From: Glutinoglossum americanum
Lineage: Eukaryota > Ascomycota > Geoglossomycetes > Geoglossales > Geoglossaceae
Direction of reading: 5' to 3'
NCBI GenBank assembly: GCA_020080175.1
Contig: JAGHQL010000017.1
Location: 1 to 64,000, forward strand
DNA length: 64,000 bases
The translations under genes and the position numbers were made by a program. The notes beneath the pieces were generated by a model. It was given only the letters and a program-made list of their open reading frames with translations, did not search any database and was not told where the DNA came from. Shown piece after piece: positions 47,641 to 60,241 of the stretch; the stretch's first letter is position 1; each line of letters begins with the position of its first letter.

Positions 47641-50600
47641 ATGCTCGAAGGCCTCGTTGCTACGCTGCTTAACCGCTTCTTGGGCATGTACATTCGGAAC
47701 TTTGACCCGAAGCAGCTCAATGTTGGTATCTGGTCAGGCGACGTCAAACTCCGCAACTTGGAACTTCGTCGCGAAGCTCTGGACCAACTCCGCCTCCCTC
47801 TCAACGTTATTGAAGGTCACATAGGCCTCTTGACTCTCCAAATACCTTGGTCGAATCTGAAAGGCAAACCTGTCAAGGTTTACATCGAGGATGTCTTCCT
47901 TCTCGCCGCACCAAAAGAAGACACCGAATACGATGAGGAAGATGAGGCAAGGCGACGACACGCGGTGAAAATGGAGAGACTAGAGAGTGCGGAGATGATT
48001 AAGGAGAGGAGTGGAGATGGGATGAGTCAGGAGGAACAGCAGAGAAGCCAGAGCTTTACGGAGAGTTTGGTGACGAAGATTGTGGACAACTTGCAGGTGA
48101 CGGTAAAGAACATTCACATTAGATATGAGGATTCTATATCTGCTCCGGGGCATCCTTTCTCAGTTGGATTCACTCTCGAAGAGTTTAGTGCTATCAGCAC
48201 GGATGGAGACTGGAGCCCTACATTCATACAGACGTCGGAGGCATTGACATACAAACTTGCAACACTAGAGGCATTAGCAATCTATTGGGACACGGACTCA
48301 ACTCTCTTCGCGGCTAATGAGGTCGGTGCTGCTGGTACCAATGCCGAAGGACTCGGTCATGATGAAATGATGGGAAAACTCCGTGAGATGATCGTTAAGA
48401 GCGGAAGCTCAGGGCCGGATGACCATCAATTCGTGCTGAAGCCCGTCAATGGCAAGGCCAAACTTGTAATGGATAAGACAGGCAAGATCGACAGACCAAA
48501 ACTAAAAGCCAAGCTTCTGTTCGACGAAATTGGCTTCGTCCTCGATGAGGACCAATACCGTGACGCACTAATGATGATCGATCTATTCCACTACTTCATT
48601 CGGCACCAGGAGTACAAGAAGTACCAGCCGAAAGGGGTTACGCCTAAAGAAGATCCAAGGGCGTGGTTGAAGTTCGCCACTGACGCTGTGATCAGTAAGA
48701 TACATCAACGCAACCGACAGTGGAGCTGGGCTTATATGAAGGAGAGGAGGGATGACCGGATACGATATATTGACCTTTTTAAGAAGAAAAAGAAGGCGCA
48801 GGTCATGACACCTGAGGAGACCGATGAACTTACAAAGCTAGAGCGGAAGCTTAGCTATGAGGACCTGCGCTTCTGGAGGTCGTTGGCAAGAAACCAATTG
48901 AGAAAAGAGAATGCTAGCATAAAGAAAGTAGAGGAGGCTAACCAGAAGCAAGGATGGGTTGCCTGGATATGGGGCACAGGGAAACAGGAACAAAAGGAAG
49001 AGGAGAGTGCCGTCATGACCGATCAGCAACGAAAGGAGCTCTATGATGCCATCGACTGGAACGAAAAGGAAGCTCTTGCTGCGACCATTGACATGCCACG
49101 GGATGCTGTGAAAGTGCAAATCGAAGCTAGCCTCAAGACTGGTAGTTTCACATTAAAGCGAGATCCCCACGGTAAAGGCGAAGAGATTGTGAGCCTACTG
49201 TTTGACCATTTCAAAGCCAAAGTACTGCAACGACCAGGCTCATTCCTCGCAGACACTAGCTTGGCAGGATTAAGGGTCTACGATGGAACTACAGAAGGCA
49301 GTTTATTCCCGCAGATTGTCCGTGTGAAGGATGCCCCGCTGGTTCTAGATAGCAAGAGGATCGAGGAGTTAGACGATAACGGTGAAGTAAAAAGTGACAG
49401 CCAAGAAATGGAAAAGGGGGAGGACCCATTCTTCCGGCTACAATTTGAACAGAACCCACTAGATGAGAGTGCGGATTCAGCTGTGACGGTTAAATTAAAG
49501 AGCATGGAAGTCATCTACAATCCTCGATTTATTGTCGAGATCGTGAAATTTTTCAAACCGCCAGAACGGCATATGGAATCTATTGGGGCTCTGATGGAAA
49601 CTGCAGGCGCAACGGTTGAAGCGGTCCGGCGGCAGACCCGCGCTGGTTTGGAGTTTGCGCTCGAGGAACACAAGACCATCAATGCGAAACTAGATCTACA
49701 AGCGCCTCTGATTATCATACCAGAGAGTATCACCCGCGACAGCGCAAACTGCTTAATTGTGGATGCAGGGCACGTCAGCCTGGTAAGTGAGCTTGTCGAC
49801 AAAGAAACAATCAAGGAGATACAGTCAAAGCAGAGACAACAATATAGCGAAGAAGACTACAAACGACTTGAAGATTTGATGTATGACAAGTTCCAGCTAA
49901 AGCTAGAGTCGACGCAGGTCTTAATTGGCCCATCTATTAGCGACACGAAGACTCAATTGGAGAGTAAAGATGACGCCAGAGGTTTTCACATCATCGATCG
50001 CATAAATGTCGATTTCATCGTTGAAGTGTCAATACTGCCAAAGGCGCCAAATCTTACAAAGTTTCGAATCTCGGGAAACCTACCTCTGTTACATGCCTCC
50101 ATGTCAGATAGGAAGTATAAGATTCTGATGAAGCTCGTTGATGTGGCGATACCAAAATTCGAAGACGACCAGGAAGAGGGGGCAAAGCCCAAGGGCTCTG
50201 TAAAGGAGATCAAGGACAGACCTCCATCAGGCGGCGTTGTTCCCGAAGATACCGGGGGTGCATTCCGTTCTTCCGTATTCGAATTCTCGACTCAGACGCA
50301 GGGCATCATCATTGAGGATGAAGGTGACTCCATAGAAGGAGAAGAGAGATTCGAAGAGACATCAGATGGCATCACCGAGGATGACTTGAAACTTCAGCAA
50401 CGAAACTTCGAACTGAAATTCACTGTTGATAAGCTTCAAGGGTCGCTGTTTAAATCTGACCCGGAAGGCAAAGAACCTGATCAACTGCTCGTCGAGTTGG
50501 TTGCGGAGCATTTTGAGTTCGAGTTTTACCTTAGGAAATTCGACATGGCGGCCGAAGTCGTCTTGAGATCGTTGAGCGTTGAAGATTATATCGAGGAAAA

Positions 50601-53600
50601 CCCAACACCAGAGTTCAAGAAGATTGTCTCCTCGGAAGCGTCCGACGACGATGGACAGAAAAACGACCTTTTCTGCGTGAAATTTGCGAAAATCAACAAA
50701 CTATCTCCTGAATTTATGACCACCTATGAGGGAATTGAGACGAATGTCGATGTCTCCATATCTACTATCAATGTTGTCGTAACAAGGAAGACCGTGTTGA
50801 CTCTGTTGGATTTCGTTCTTCTCACATTTACGAACCCGAACGCGCCGCCTCCGTCCGAGAGCACAGTAGCCCAAACGGATGGCGCCGATGAGAAGCCCGT
50901 ATCTCCCACGAACCAGCCTGGAAGTGATAAAATCAGAGTCAAAGTTATTCTGAAGAGTATTTTTCTGATTCTGAATAATGACGGTATGAGACTCGCGACC
51001 CTCAGCTTGAATACAGCGGATGTGGGGATTTTCCTCATGGGCAAGACTATGCGCATTGGCGCACGCCTGGGAAACCTGAATCTCCTTGACGATATAAATC
51101 AAGGCGCTTCCACGAAGTCTCCTCTTCGACAGCTTCTCACAATCCAGGGGGATGAATTGGCGGACTTCCGCTACGAGACCTTTGATCCAGAAGGGGGAAG
51201 CTCATTTCCTGGTTATAATTCCTCAATTTACTTACGTTCAGGTTCCATAAAGGTGAACTTTGTCAGTGAGCCCTTTAGGAAGATCATCGATTTCGCTGTA
51301 AAGTTTGGAAAGATGCAGGCGATTTTCAACGCTGCAAGACAGGCTGCAATGAACCAGGCCAGCCAGATTCAAGAGAACGCAGGCAAGATCCATTTCGACA
51401 TCCTCGTCATGACCCCTATTATCGTCTTTCCTAGAGTCGCAGTTGTTGACAGGCCAGAGAGGGATCTCGTTACAGCCTATCTGGGCGAGATATACGCCAG
51501 CAATAAATTTGTGCCAATAGACGGCTCAAACGATTCGGAATTCATCAATGACATTTCCGCAGGCATCAGGAATATCCGGCTAACTTCAGACTTTCATTTC
51601 AAGAATGACGAGTCGGAAGAGTTAGAAATGATCGACAAGGTGGATTTAGACTTCAAAATCACCTACCTGGATCACAAGGATGGGGCAGAGAGACCTGATA
51701 CAGAGGTTGAAGGTTCGATGTCCGACTTTAACCTACGGATTACTCAGAGCCAGGTGAAGTTTCTGTTAGAACTTTCTCGGTCGATCCCAGCAGCATTTGC
51801 CTCGGATGCGGACGTCGACGAGGAGGTGATTCAGGAAGCGCCAAGCTCTGCTGTTAAGCAGGCCAGGACTGTAACAAAGGACGATAAGGCTGACGGCGCG
51901 GGCGACGCTGCGGCCAGCCTACACCCAGAGCTCGGGGTAGGCCCAAATACTTGGACGAAACTCGATTTAGTTTTTAAGGTCCAGACAGTCGGCCTTGAGC
52001 TCCTCCTGACCAAAGAAGACGAGCCTATTGGTAGCACAGATGAAGTATCTTTATCCAAATTTTCTCTTAATGACACCGGCATCAAACTTCGGATGATCAG
52101 CGACGGGTCGATCGAGTCAGAGCTATTGATAGATTCTTTCACCATCATGGATAGTCGGACGCATGTGTCTAATAAGTTCCGAAAAATCATGTCGTCCATC
52201 AGTAAAGACACGCAACAGTTCATGGCGAGCGTTACGATATCGGGTGGAAAGGAAAGGAATCTCGTCGCTATTCTCACGATTGACAGCCCTAGAGTCATAT
52301 TCGCATTGGACTATCTGTTTGCCCTCCAAGGCTGGCTACATGCAGGTTTAGCTGTCGATGAGCCTTTGGAAGTAGAAACCGAATCGGAAGAAGAGGAGGT
52401 GGATGATGAGCCCGGAAGCGCTACGAGCATGCAGCGCATTGGCAACCAGTCAAGCTTAGCTAGAACCAGCACTGGTAGGTCAGTACGTTCAGAGGGGTCT
52501 TCTGCTTCAGGGTCAAGTACGGATGAGTCCATGAATATTGCGTTCCGTGTCAACGTTGTCGATGCCCAAGTTATCTTAATTGCGAATCCTTCCAGCACAA
52601 GCTCCGAAGCCATTGTTTTGAGCACGAAGCAGGTCCTCCTAGCTCAGCAGCACGCTCTAGCCCTACAGATCACCAAAGTTGGCATGTTCCTCTGTCGTAT
52701 GGACCATTTCGAGACGAGCCGGCTTCGGATCCTAGATGACTTTGGATTGAATTTGTCTATGGATAGCCGATCTCAAGGCCCCAAGGCTTCATTGACGAAC
52801 GTAAGCATCGATATCGAACCTTTAGTTTTGCGTCTGTCACTCAGAGACATCCTCCTTGCCTTATCGATTGTCAACAAGGCGTCGGAGCTTTCTGGGCGCG
52901 ATGAACAAAAACTCAAAGACGATGAACCGAAGAAAATAAAGGATATTAAGGGGTCTTCGCTGAAGCAAAGATCTGCTAGCGGAAAAGCCCTTACGGCTGC
53001 CACCAAAACAGTCACAAAGACTATGGCCACGGGCAGGACTACAGGCCCCGTTTCGAGAGCACATGGCGGCACGGCAGTTATGAAACGTGAGGAACTCACG
53101 GCAGATATTGAGGGCTTGAGGGTGATACTGATTGGAGACTTGCATGAATTACCGCTTCTCGATCTGAGTGTGAAGCATTTTACAGTTGGAGCTCGAGACT
53201 GGTCAGGACAAATGAATGCTGACACAAATATCGAAACCTTCATCAATGTCTACAATTTCTCGAAGTCGGCTTGGGAACCCTTGATAGAACCCTGGCAACT
53301 AGGTTTCCATATGTCTCGGGACCAAAGCCCTGACCGCTTATCTGTAGAGTTCTATTCGCGAAAGATGCTCGAAATCACCATCACATCTGCCACCATCGCG
53401 CTGGCGTCAAAATCTGCGCAATTCTTGTCCCAAGATGAGGATGTGCTTTCCAAACCTCGCGGCGTCGACACCCCATACCGGATAAGGAATTACACAGGGT
53501 TTGATCTCAGTATCTGGGTAGACGCCGGCGACGAGGGTCAGCCTATGGCGGCAAAGCTGGCTGACGGCGAGGAAGTACCATGGCGATTCGAGGAATGGGA

Positions 53601-56600
53601 GAAAATGCGTGAGAACCTATCGCCCGAGGGTAACGCGGGTGTGGTGGGAGTCCGATTAGCAGGCAGCGGGTTTGACAGTATCAACAAGATCCCGGTAAAT
53701 AGGGAGGGAGAAACACTCTACAACCTTCGACCAGTACAGGACAAGGTCCTTCACCGACTTCTGGTGGAGGTCAAACTCGCTACAGATAACGTCAAATACA
53801 TTACGTTCCGGTCTCCGTTGCTAGTCGAAAACCACACCCAGATCCCAGTGGAGATTGGGGTTTTCAATCCTGTGGAAGGTCACCTACTGAAGATTGAGAA
53901 GATCCTTCCTGGAGAGGAGCGTCCCGCCCCGGTTGGTGCGGCATTTATGCATTCGCTATTGGTACGGCCGGATCAGGGATTCGGATATACATGGTCAAAC
54001 GAACGACTGTTTTGGAAAGACCTCCTTCGAAAGCCAACGAAAACGATAACTTGCAGAGGAGAAAGTGGAGATAGGACTCCACCGTTTTACTTCCAGATGC
54101 ATGCAAAATTCGACAAGAATGACCCATTGACGAGGCATGCATTTCTTTACCCCTACGAAGAGATTATGTTTACCTTTCGCTGACCTATTGCAGCATATAC
54201 CCACATATGAGGATTCGGCTCTCTGCTCCCCTCGAACTTCACAACCTTTTGCCTTATGACTTCAAGTACCGTGTTTATGACAAGAACACGAAGAAGGATT
54301 GGACAAACTTCCTGCGTAGAGGCGGGCTGAGCCCGGTGCATGTGGTGGAGCTTTCGCATTTACTACTCATGAGTATCCACATGCAGGACACCGTATTCAA
54401 GCAGAGTGAATTCGCGATCATCAATTCCAACAACCATGAAGACTTCCACCGCGAGTCGAATATGGTCGTGAAAGACAACGAGGGGTTAACTCTAAACCTA
54501 AAGCTGCACTACTAGTAAGTCTTAGGAGTTACTCGCTCTACCACAACTATAGCTAATCCCTCGATAGCAACACCCCAGACAGTGGCGGCGCATTCAGAGT
54601 CGCTGTCTACAGCCCCTACGTGGTTCTGAACAAGACCGGACTCAACATCAACATAAAGAGCAAGTCCTTACTACAACAAGCCAAGGCTGCTGCGGGCCAG
54701 GGCATTCTCACCGACTCAAGGGGCGCTGAAAACCGGAAGGCGCTGCCGTACATGTTTTCATTCCCTAGTGATGAACGTCAGAACCGTGTTATTCTCAAAG
54801 TTGGGGACTCAAGCTGGAGCAAACCACAAAGTTTTGACGCAATTGGTAGCAATACTGATGTTGTCCTCCCATCAGCTACTAGGCAGACCGAGATCCACAT
54901 CGGTATCACTGTCCAAGAGGGCGAAGGGAAGGTATGAACACCATCGATGGGGAGTTTAGCCTTAGTGGGATCTACTGACGCTACACAGTACAAAATGACA
55001 AAAGTGTTGACCCTTGCTCCGCGCTTTATCCTCAAGAACAAGCTCAGCGAAGATATCAGTGTCCGAGAGCCAGAATCCCCAGATATCATGACGCTTCAGC
55101 CAGGACAGCTACTACCCCTTCACTTTTTGCGACAAGCCGCACACAAGCGGCTTTGTTTATGCTTTCCAGGGATGAATAACCAATGGTTGGTTGCCCGCTG
55201 GTGTGTCCTGCATTCGGGAACCTGACTAACCTGCTGGATAATAGGTCTTCGCCATTCAATATTTCAGACCTGGGCAGTGTCCATGTCAAACTCACAAAAG
55301 CCGGCCAGCAGCAGAGGTTAGTTAGAGTTGAAATTCTGAGCGAACAAGCAACAGTCTTCCTGCACCTGAGCATTGAGACTAAGAGCTGGCCCTTTTCGAT
55401 GCGGAATGAGAGTGATACCGAATTTATGTTCTACCAAGCCGTAAACACCCACCATCGTTACTAGTTTGAGGAACTTGAGACTGACAAAGGTAGAATCCAA
55501 ACACCGACGAAGGTGAGGGCGGTAACCATCGCGGTTGGCGTCCGATCCGCTATCGCCTCCCGCCGCGGAGTATTATGCCTTATGCCTGGGACTATCCTGC
55601 TGCGAAGGAAAAGGAGCTAGTAATCTCCGCTAACGGTAAGGAAAGGCAAGTGAAGTTGGCAGAAATTGGCAACTTGGTACCCATGAAGATTCCAGTGCCG
55701 GGCTCCCATCGTCAGAAGATTGTCGACCTCAATGTTGCGGCGGATGGACCGACGCAAACACTTGTCCTGTCAAATTACAGGCCGTCCAAGAGTTTATACA
55801 AGCAAAAATCCACCGAATCGTCACAAACCAGTATTGCTACGGGCTTCGAAGTCAGGGAACTGGATACAGACGTCAACTTCAAGGCCCAGGTGCGATTTGC
55901 AGGTGTTGGCATCTCACTCATCAACGCTGGACTACGAGAATTGGCTTATATTACATTCCGTGACATCGAGCTCAAGTACAGCGAGTCCCCTCTCTATCAA
56001 ACGATAAACTCAACTATCAAATGGATTCAGATTGACAATCAGCTCTATGGTGGGATCTTCCCAATCATCCTCTATCCGAGCGTGGTTCCGAAGACTGGAA
56101 AGGAAATGGAAATACATCCGTCTTTCCATGCCATGGTCACGCGTGTGAAGGATGACTCGTATGGAGTCCTTTACATTAAATACGCGACGGTTCTCCTACA
56201 GCAGATGACTCTAGAAATCGATGAGGACTTCATCTTTGCGTTGCTTGACTTCTCTAAGATACCCGGGGCGTCTTGGTCGGAGGAACATGAAGGAACCCTC
56301 TGCGACGACCGCCTAGATATTCCAGAGCCCAAACAAGAGCGACAGGGACAAGACGTGTACTTTGAGCTATTGCACATCCAACCCGCGCAGATGGATCTGT
56401 CTTTCGTGCGAACGGAACGGGTGAATGTGGAGGACAAGACAACTTCGCGAAATCCGATCATGTTCTTCCTAAATGTCTTGACTATGGCCATAGGGAATGT
56501 CAACGACGCCCCTGTGCGTCTCAACGCTCTCATGCTAGAAAACGCCCGCGTCTCCTTCCCGGTCCTGCTGCAGCATATTCAGAACCATTACTCCCAAGAA

Positions 56601-57642
56601 TTCTTCTACCAAGTTCATAAGATACTTGGCTCGGCTGACTTCCTAGGTAACCCGGTGGGATTGTTTAACAATATCAGCTCTGGTGTCGCAGACATCTTCT
56701 ACGAACCGTATCAAGGGTTTATCATGACGGATCGGCCTCAAGAATTGGGAATCGGAATCGCCAAGGGCGCCACTAGTTTCGTCAAGAAGTCGGTGTTTGG
56801 AGTCACGGACAGTATGTCTAAAGTTACGGGGAGCATCTCGAAAGGCTTAGCTGCTGCCACGATGGACAAGCAATTCCAGGATCGACGTCGGATGTCCAGG
56901 TCGAGAAACAGACCGAAGCACGCACTCTACGGTGTCACCGCCGGTGCCAATTCCTTTGTAACAAGCTTGGCTAGTGGCGTTGGAGGACTTGCACGAAAGC
57001 CTCTGGAGGGTGCAGAGCGGGAAGGTGTCACAGGATTCTTCAAAGGCGTGGGCAAAGGAGTGTTGGGGTTGGCGACAAAGCCGGCTATCGGCGTCTTTGA
57101 TTTGGCTTCAAGTGAGTAAAAAAAGTTTTTTTCTCTTTCCCTTACGAGATTCTATGGCTTACCAAGGGACTCATAAAACCGCAGACGTCACGGAAGGCAT
57201 CCGCAACACCACAACTGTCTTCGACGCCGAAGGCCTCGACCGCGTCCGACTCACCCGCTTTATCGGCACAGACGGCATCGTGCGTCCCTACTCCCAACGT
57301 GAAGCCCTCGGGCAATTCTGGCTCAAGCAGCTCGACAACGGCAAGTACTTTGACGAGGACTACATTGCACACCTCGAGCTGCCGCGCGAAGACGTGGTGG
57401 TGATGCTCACATACTCGCGGATCATGCTGATCAAAAGCAAAAAACTAACGACCGAGTGGGACGTCCCGCTGAAGGACATCCAGACCATAAGCAAGGAGAG
57501 GACGGGCCTGTCGATGACATTGAGGGGAGGGACGGTTGGGCCTTTCATCCCCGTGCAGGACGAGAGCGCGAGGAATTTTCTGTATGGGAAGATTGGGGTT
57601 GCCGTTGGGAGCTTCAACGCTAGGTACAAGGCTAAGGAGTGA
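47641..57642 (+). CDS. vps13: bridge-like lipid transfer protein VPS13
   Basis: Spliced model: exons 47641-54134, 54194-54514, 54568-54931, 54989-55185, 55245-55440, 55494-57111 and 57185-57642, giving 3215 residues, close to yeast Vps13. VPS13 forms a long hydrophobic groove that moves lipids between organelles at contact sites. The N-terminus MLEGLVATLLNRFLGMYIRN is the chorein motif that sits at the donor membrane. The middle is the repeating beta-groove. Around exons 2-5 lies the adaptor-binding/SHR region (KDWTNFLRRGGLSPVHVVEL, NQWSSPFNISDLG). Exon 6 holds the ATG2-C-like helices (GVADIFYEPYQGF, PLEGAEREGVTGFFKGVGKG), and exon 7 the PH-like C-terminus (VVMLTYSRIMLIKSKK). Intron 1 appears to be GC-AG (54135-54193); the rest are GT-AG, 53-73 bases. 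Confidence 0.95.
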
Positions 57643-58996
57643 GGTGCAGCGGACAGACGAGGAGTCGATGGACTCTCTGGTTTCTTGTTTTCTAAACGCC
57701 CTTATGTCCACCTGGTGAGGTTTTTGCCCAAGTCTTTCGTTTAAAAATCAAGAGAGTTTAAAGGAAGATCGGAATACACTAGGGCTTCTTTATCTAGCTA
57801 CCTGTAGTCTTTTTTCTCGTTTTTTAGGGTTGGGCGGAGAGGAGAGATAAAAGAAAGCCAATAAACAAGAGCCATGACGATACGATGCGATTTAAACAAG
57901 CAGTTCTTCAACGTCTCCCCACTTACACTTTGTCCTCCACCAACCCTTCGTTGGCTCCCTCTCCTGCCATTCCTCCTGGTACGCTTGCAGCACGTACGCC
58001 ACGCCCAGGGATGACAGGGCAGGCGCCCACGTAGTCCGTCGTCAAACCCCCAGCTTTCGCCAGACGCTTTGGATACTCCCCTCGGAGGAAGCGTCAAGGA
58101 AGCGGAGAACCCCCCCTCATTCCGTCCCCCCATTCCGAGGACCAATCTCCCCGCGCGTAGGGGTAAGTCGCGGGCAGGGAGCAGGTTGATCCAGGCCGCC
58201 AAGCCACATTTGAACAAACTAACCGGTTGGGCAGAATACGTATAGTGGCAGCTCTCAGCTCGGCTCCTGGAAGTGTGATATCTGCACGCGTGGCGTCATA
58301 TCAAAATGGAGGTACACATCCGCTCGCAGGAGCTCCCACAAACTCCCCCCCCCCTACCCGTCGGAGGACTTGGCTATTTTCCGGATTCAAGCCGGCCCGT
58401 CCTCCAAGGCTTCTGGTTCGAATCCGTCTCACAGCTCCATAGTCGAATATGGGGTTTTATTCTGTTTGTTTTCTTTGAGTAAAATCCCCCCGGCACCCCG
58501 CGAGGGGAGTGGAGGGCGGGTTTTTTCGTAGGTATTGGGCTGGGTTGTGCCCGATACTGAGCTTTTTGGTGGGTTGGGGGTTTGGATTTTTTTGGGGGGT
58601 GTTGACTGCGACCGAGGGGGCGGGAGTGAGTGGATGTTCCTTTTCAATCCGACGTGAAAGACTTGCTTTCTCGTCTTTCGCATGGATTCCAGTGGGGGAG
58701 AGATGTTGGTGGTTTTGTTTAGAAGGCCCGTGAACCCGTTTTTTTGGGGGTCAATTTTCAGATCTACATTCGGCTTCAAACGCACAAAGATCGGCGGTCC
58801 TCATCGCAAGTACGTATGCACGAGAAGAGCCTGTTAGGCCAAGAAACATTTTCAGTATCCAAGTCAGATCTGTGCACCATGATTCCGGAAGGTACAATGC
58901 ATATTTACATTGATGGACGAGCCTACTACAGAAGGAGATAGACACTCAACAAATGATGCGGAGCCTACACCGCGACCAGCTAACAGCTTGAAGGCT
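57643..58996. other. convergent 3' spacer
   Basis: This lies between the ends of VPS13 (+) and the FBPase gene (-). A GGTTCGAATCC box at about 58409 resembles a tRNA B box, but no cloverleaf can be folded around it. It has G- and T-rich runs at 58500-58600 and no coding signal that I trust. Confidence 0.5.
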
Positions 58997-60241
58997 TCAT
59001 GCGCCGTTCTTTTTCGTATGTGCCTCGAAGATGTCAATCACCTTCTGCACCTCGCCATAGCTGCCCATGAAGATTCCAGATCGGTCGTGGATATGCTCTG
59101 GCACGGCTTCGAGCATCCGGCTCATATTGCCAGTAACAGCTTGGCCACCAGCTAGAGAGACGTCAGCGCAATTCACCCACCTACCTGGCTTCTCGAAGGA
59201 AATGCAGGCACAAAACTCACCATTCTCCATAACCATTGCCATAGGAGCACACTCGTACAGAATGCGCAACTTCCCCTTCGGGCTCTTCTTATCCGAGGGA
59301 TACGCGAAGATACCTCCGTACAGAAGTGTACGATATGCATCTGCGACCATACTACCGATGTAACGCGCGGAGTAAGGCTTACCTCCCTCAGTCGGGTATT
59401 TCAGTGAGTTGAAGTACTCCTTGACAGGATCCTCCCAGTAGAGCGAGTTGCCTTCATTCACCGAGTAGATGGCACGCTTCTTGGGGATACGGAGATTAGG
59501 GTGGGTCAGGATGAATTCGCCCAGTGCATTGTCCAGCGTGAAACCATTGACGGCACCACCCTTCATGGTAAGCACCAATTGGGCGGACGCACCATACATG
59601 GTAAACCCCGCCGCAACAAGTTCGGTACCTGGGAGGAGGAGATCCTTATCCGTGCCCCTAGCGCCAACGGCAAGCTTATAGATACCGAAGATGGTACCAA
59701 CAGAGACACCAGCATCAAGGTTGGAACTACCATCGATGGGATCACACGCCACGGCATAACGGGCATTGGGATGTTCGCTAAATATAATAGCCTCTTCCTC
59801 CTCTTCTGAAACCAGGACACGCACTTTGCCAGAGCTTCGCATGGCGTTTATGAACACGTCGTTGCCGATAACGTCCAGTTTCTTTTGGTCATCGCCGGTT
59901 GTGTTGGAGGAGCCAGCCAGGCCGGTGAGCTAGAGGGGCGTCAATTAGGCACATTTTCGAGCCGAGGTGCAAGAACTCACGTTAATCAGAGTTGCTCTCC
60001 TGATATAGTAGGCAATACTCTTGAACGAGAATTGGAGGGCATGGCATAGGAGACTAAGGTCACAATCGTTGGTATGGTTTCAAGGAGAACGCCCAACGGA
60101 TTGAGGCACTCACGTGAAATCCCCAGTGGCTTCCGCATGTTTTGCTTGCTCTTCCGTGAGAAATCTGGTGAGGGTCACAATGTCTGTATTGACCTCCGCC
60201 GAAACAGGCGGCGTGCTGGTGCCGTTTCCGTTGCCAACCAT
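58997..60241 (-). CDS. fbp1: fructose-1,6-bisphosphatase
   Basis: Spliced model: exons 60241-60114, 60053-59981, 59929-59221 and 59151-58997, giving 354 residues, the usual length. FBPase removes the 1-phosphate from fructose-1,6-bisphosphate and commits carbon to gluconeogenesis in the cytosol. The metal-binding signature DPIDGSSNLD, the substrate loop PKGKLRILYECAPMAMV, and the N-terminal DFTLLCHALQFSFKSIAYYI are all present. All introns are GT..AG (60, 51 and 69 bases). The last is a multiple of three without a stop, so the unspliced frame would insert 23 residues at MEN|AGGQAVTG. Upstream DNA contains several SYGGRG-type sites that could bind the carbon-repression factor CreA/Mig1, as expected of the gene, but such sites are common by chance. 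The start MVGNGNG is the first ATG. Confidence 0.96.

Noticed and set aside
58396-58440. tRNA-like B box GGTTCGAATCC
   Set aside because: The T-stem does not pair well, no matching A box or acceptor stem was found at the right distance, and no cloverleaf forms.
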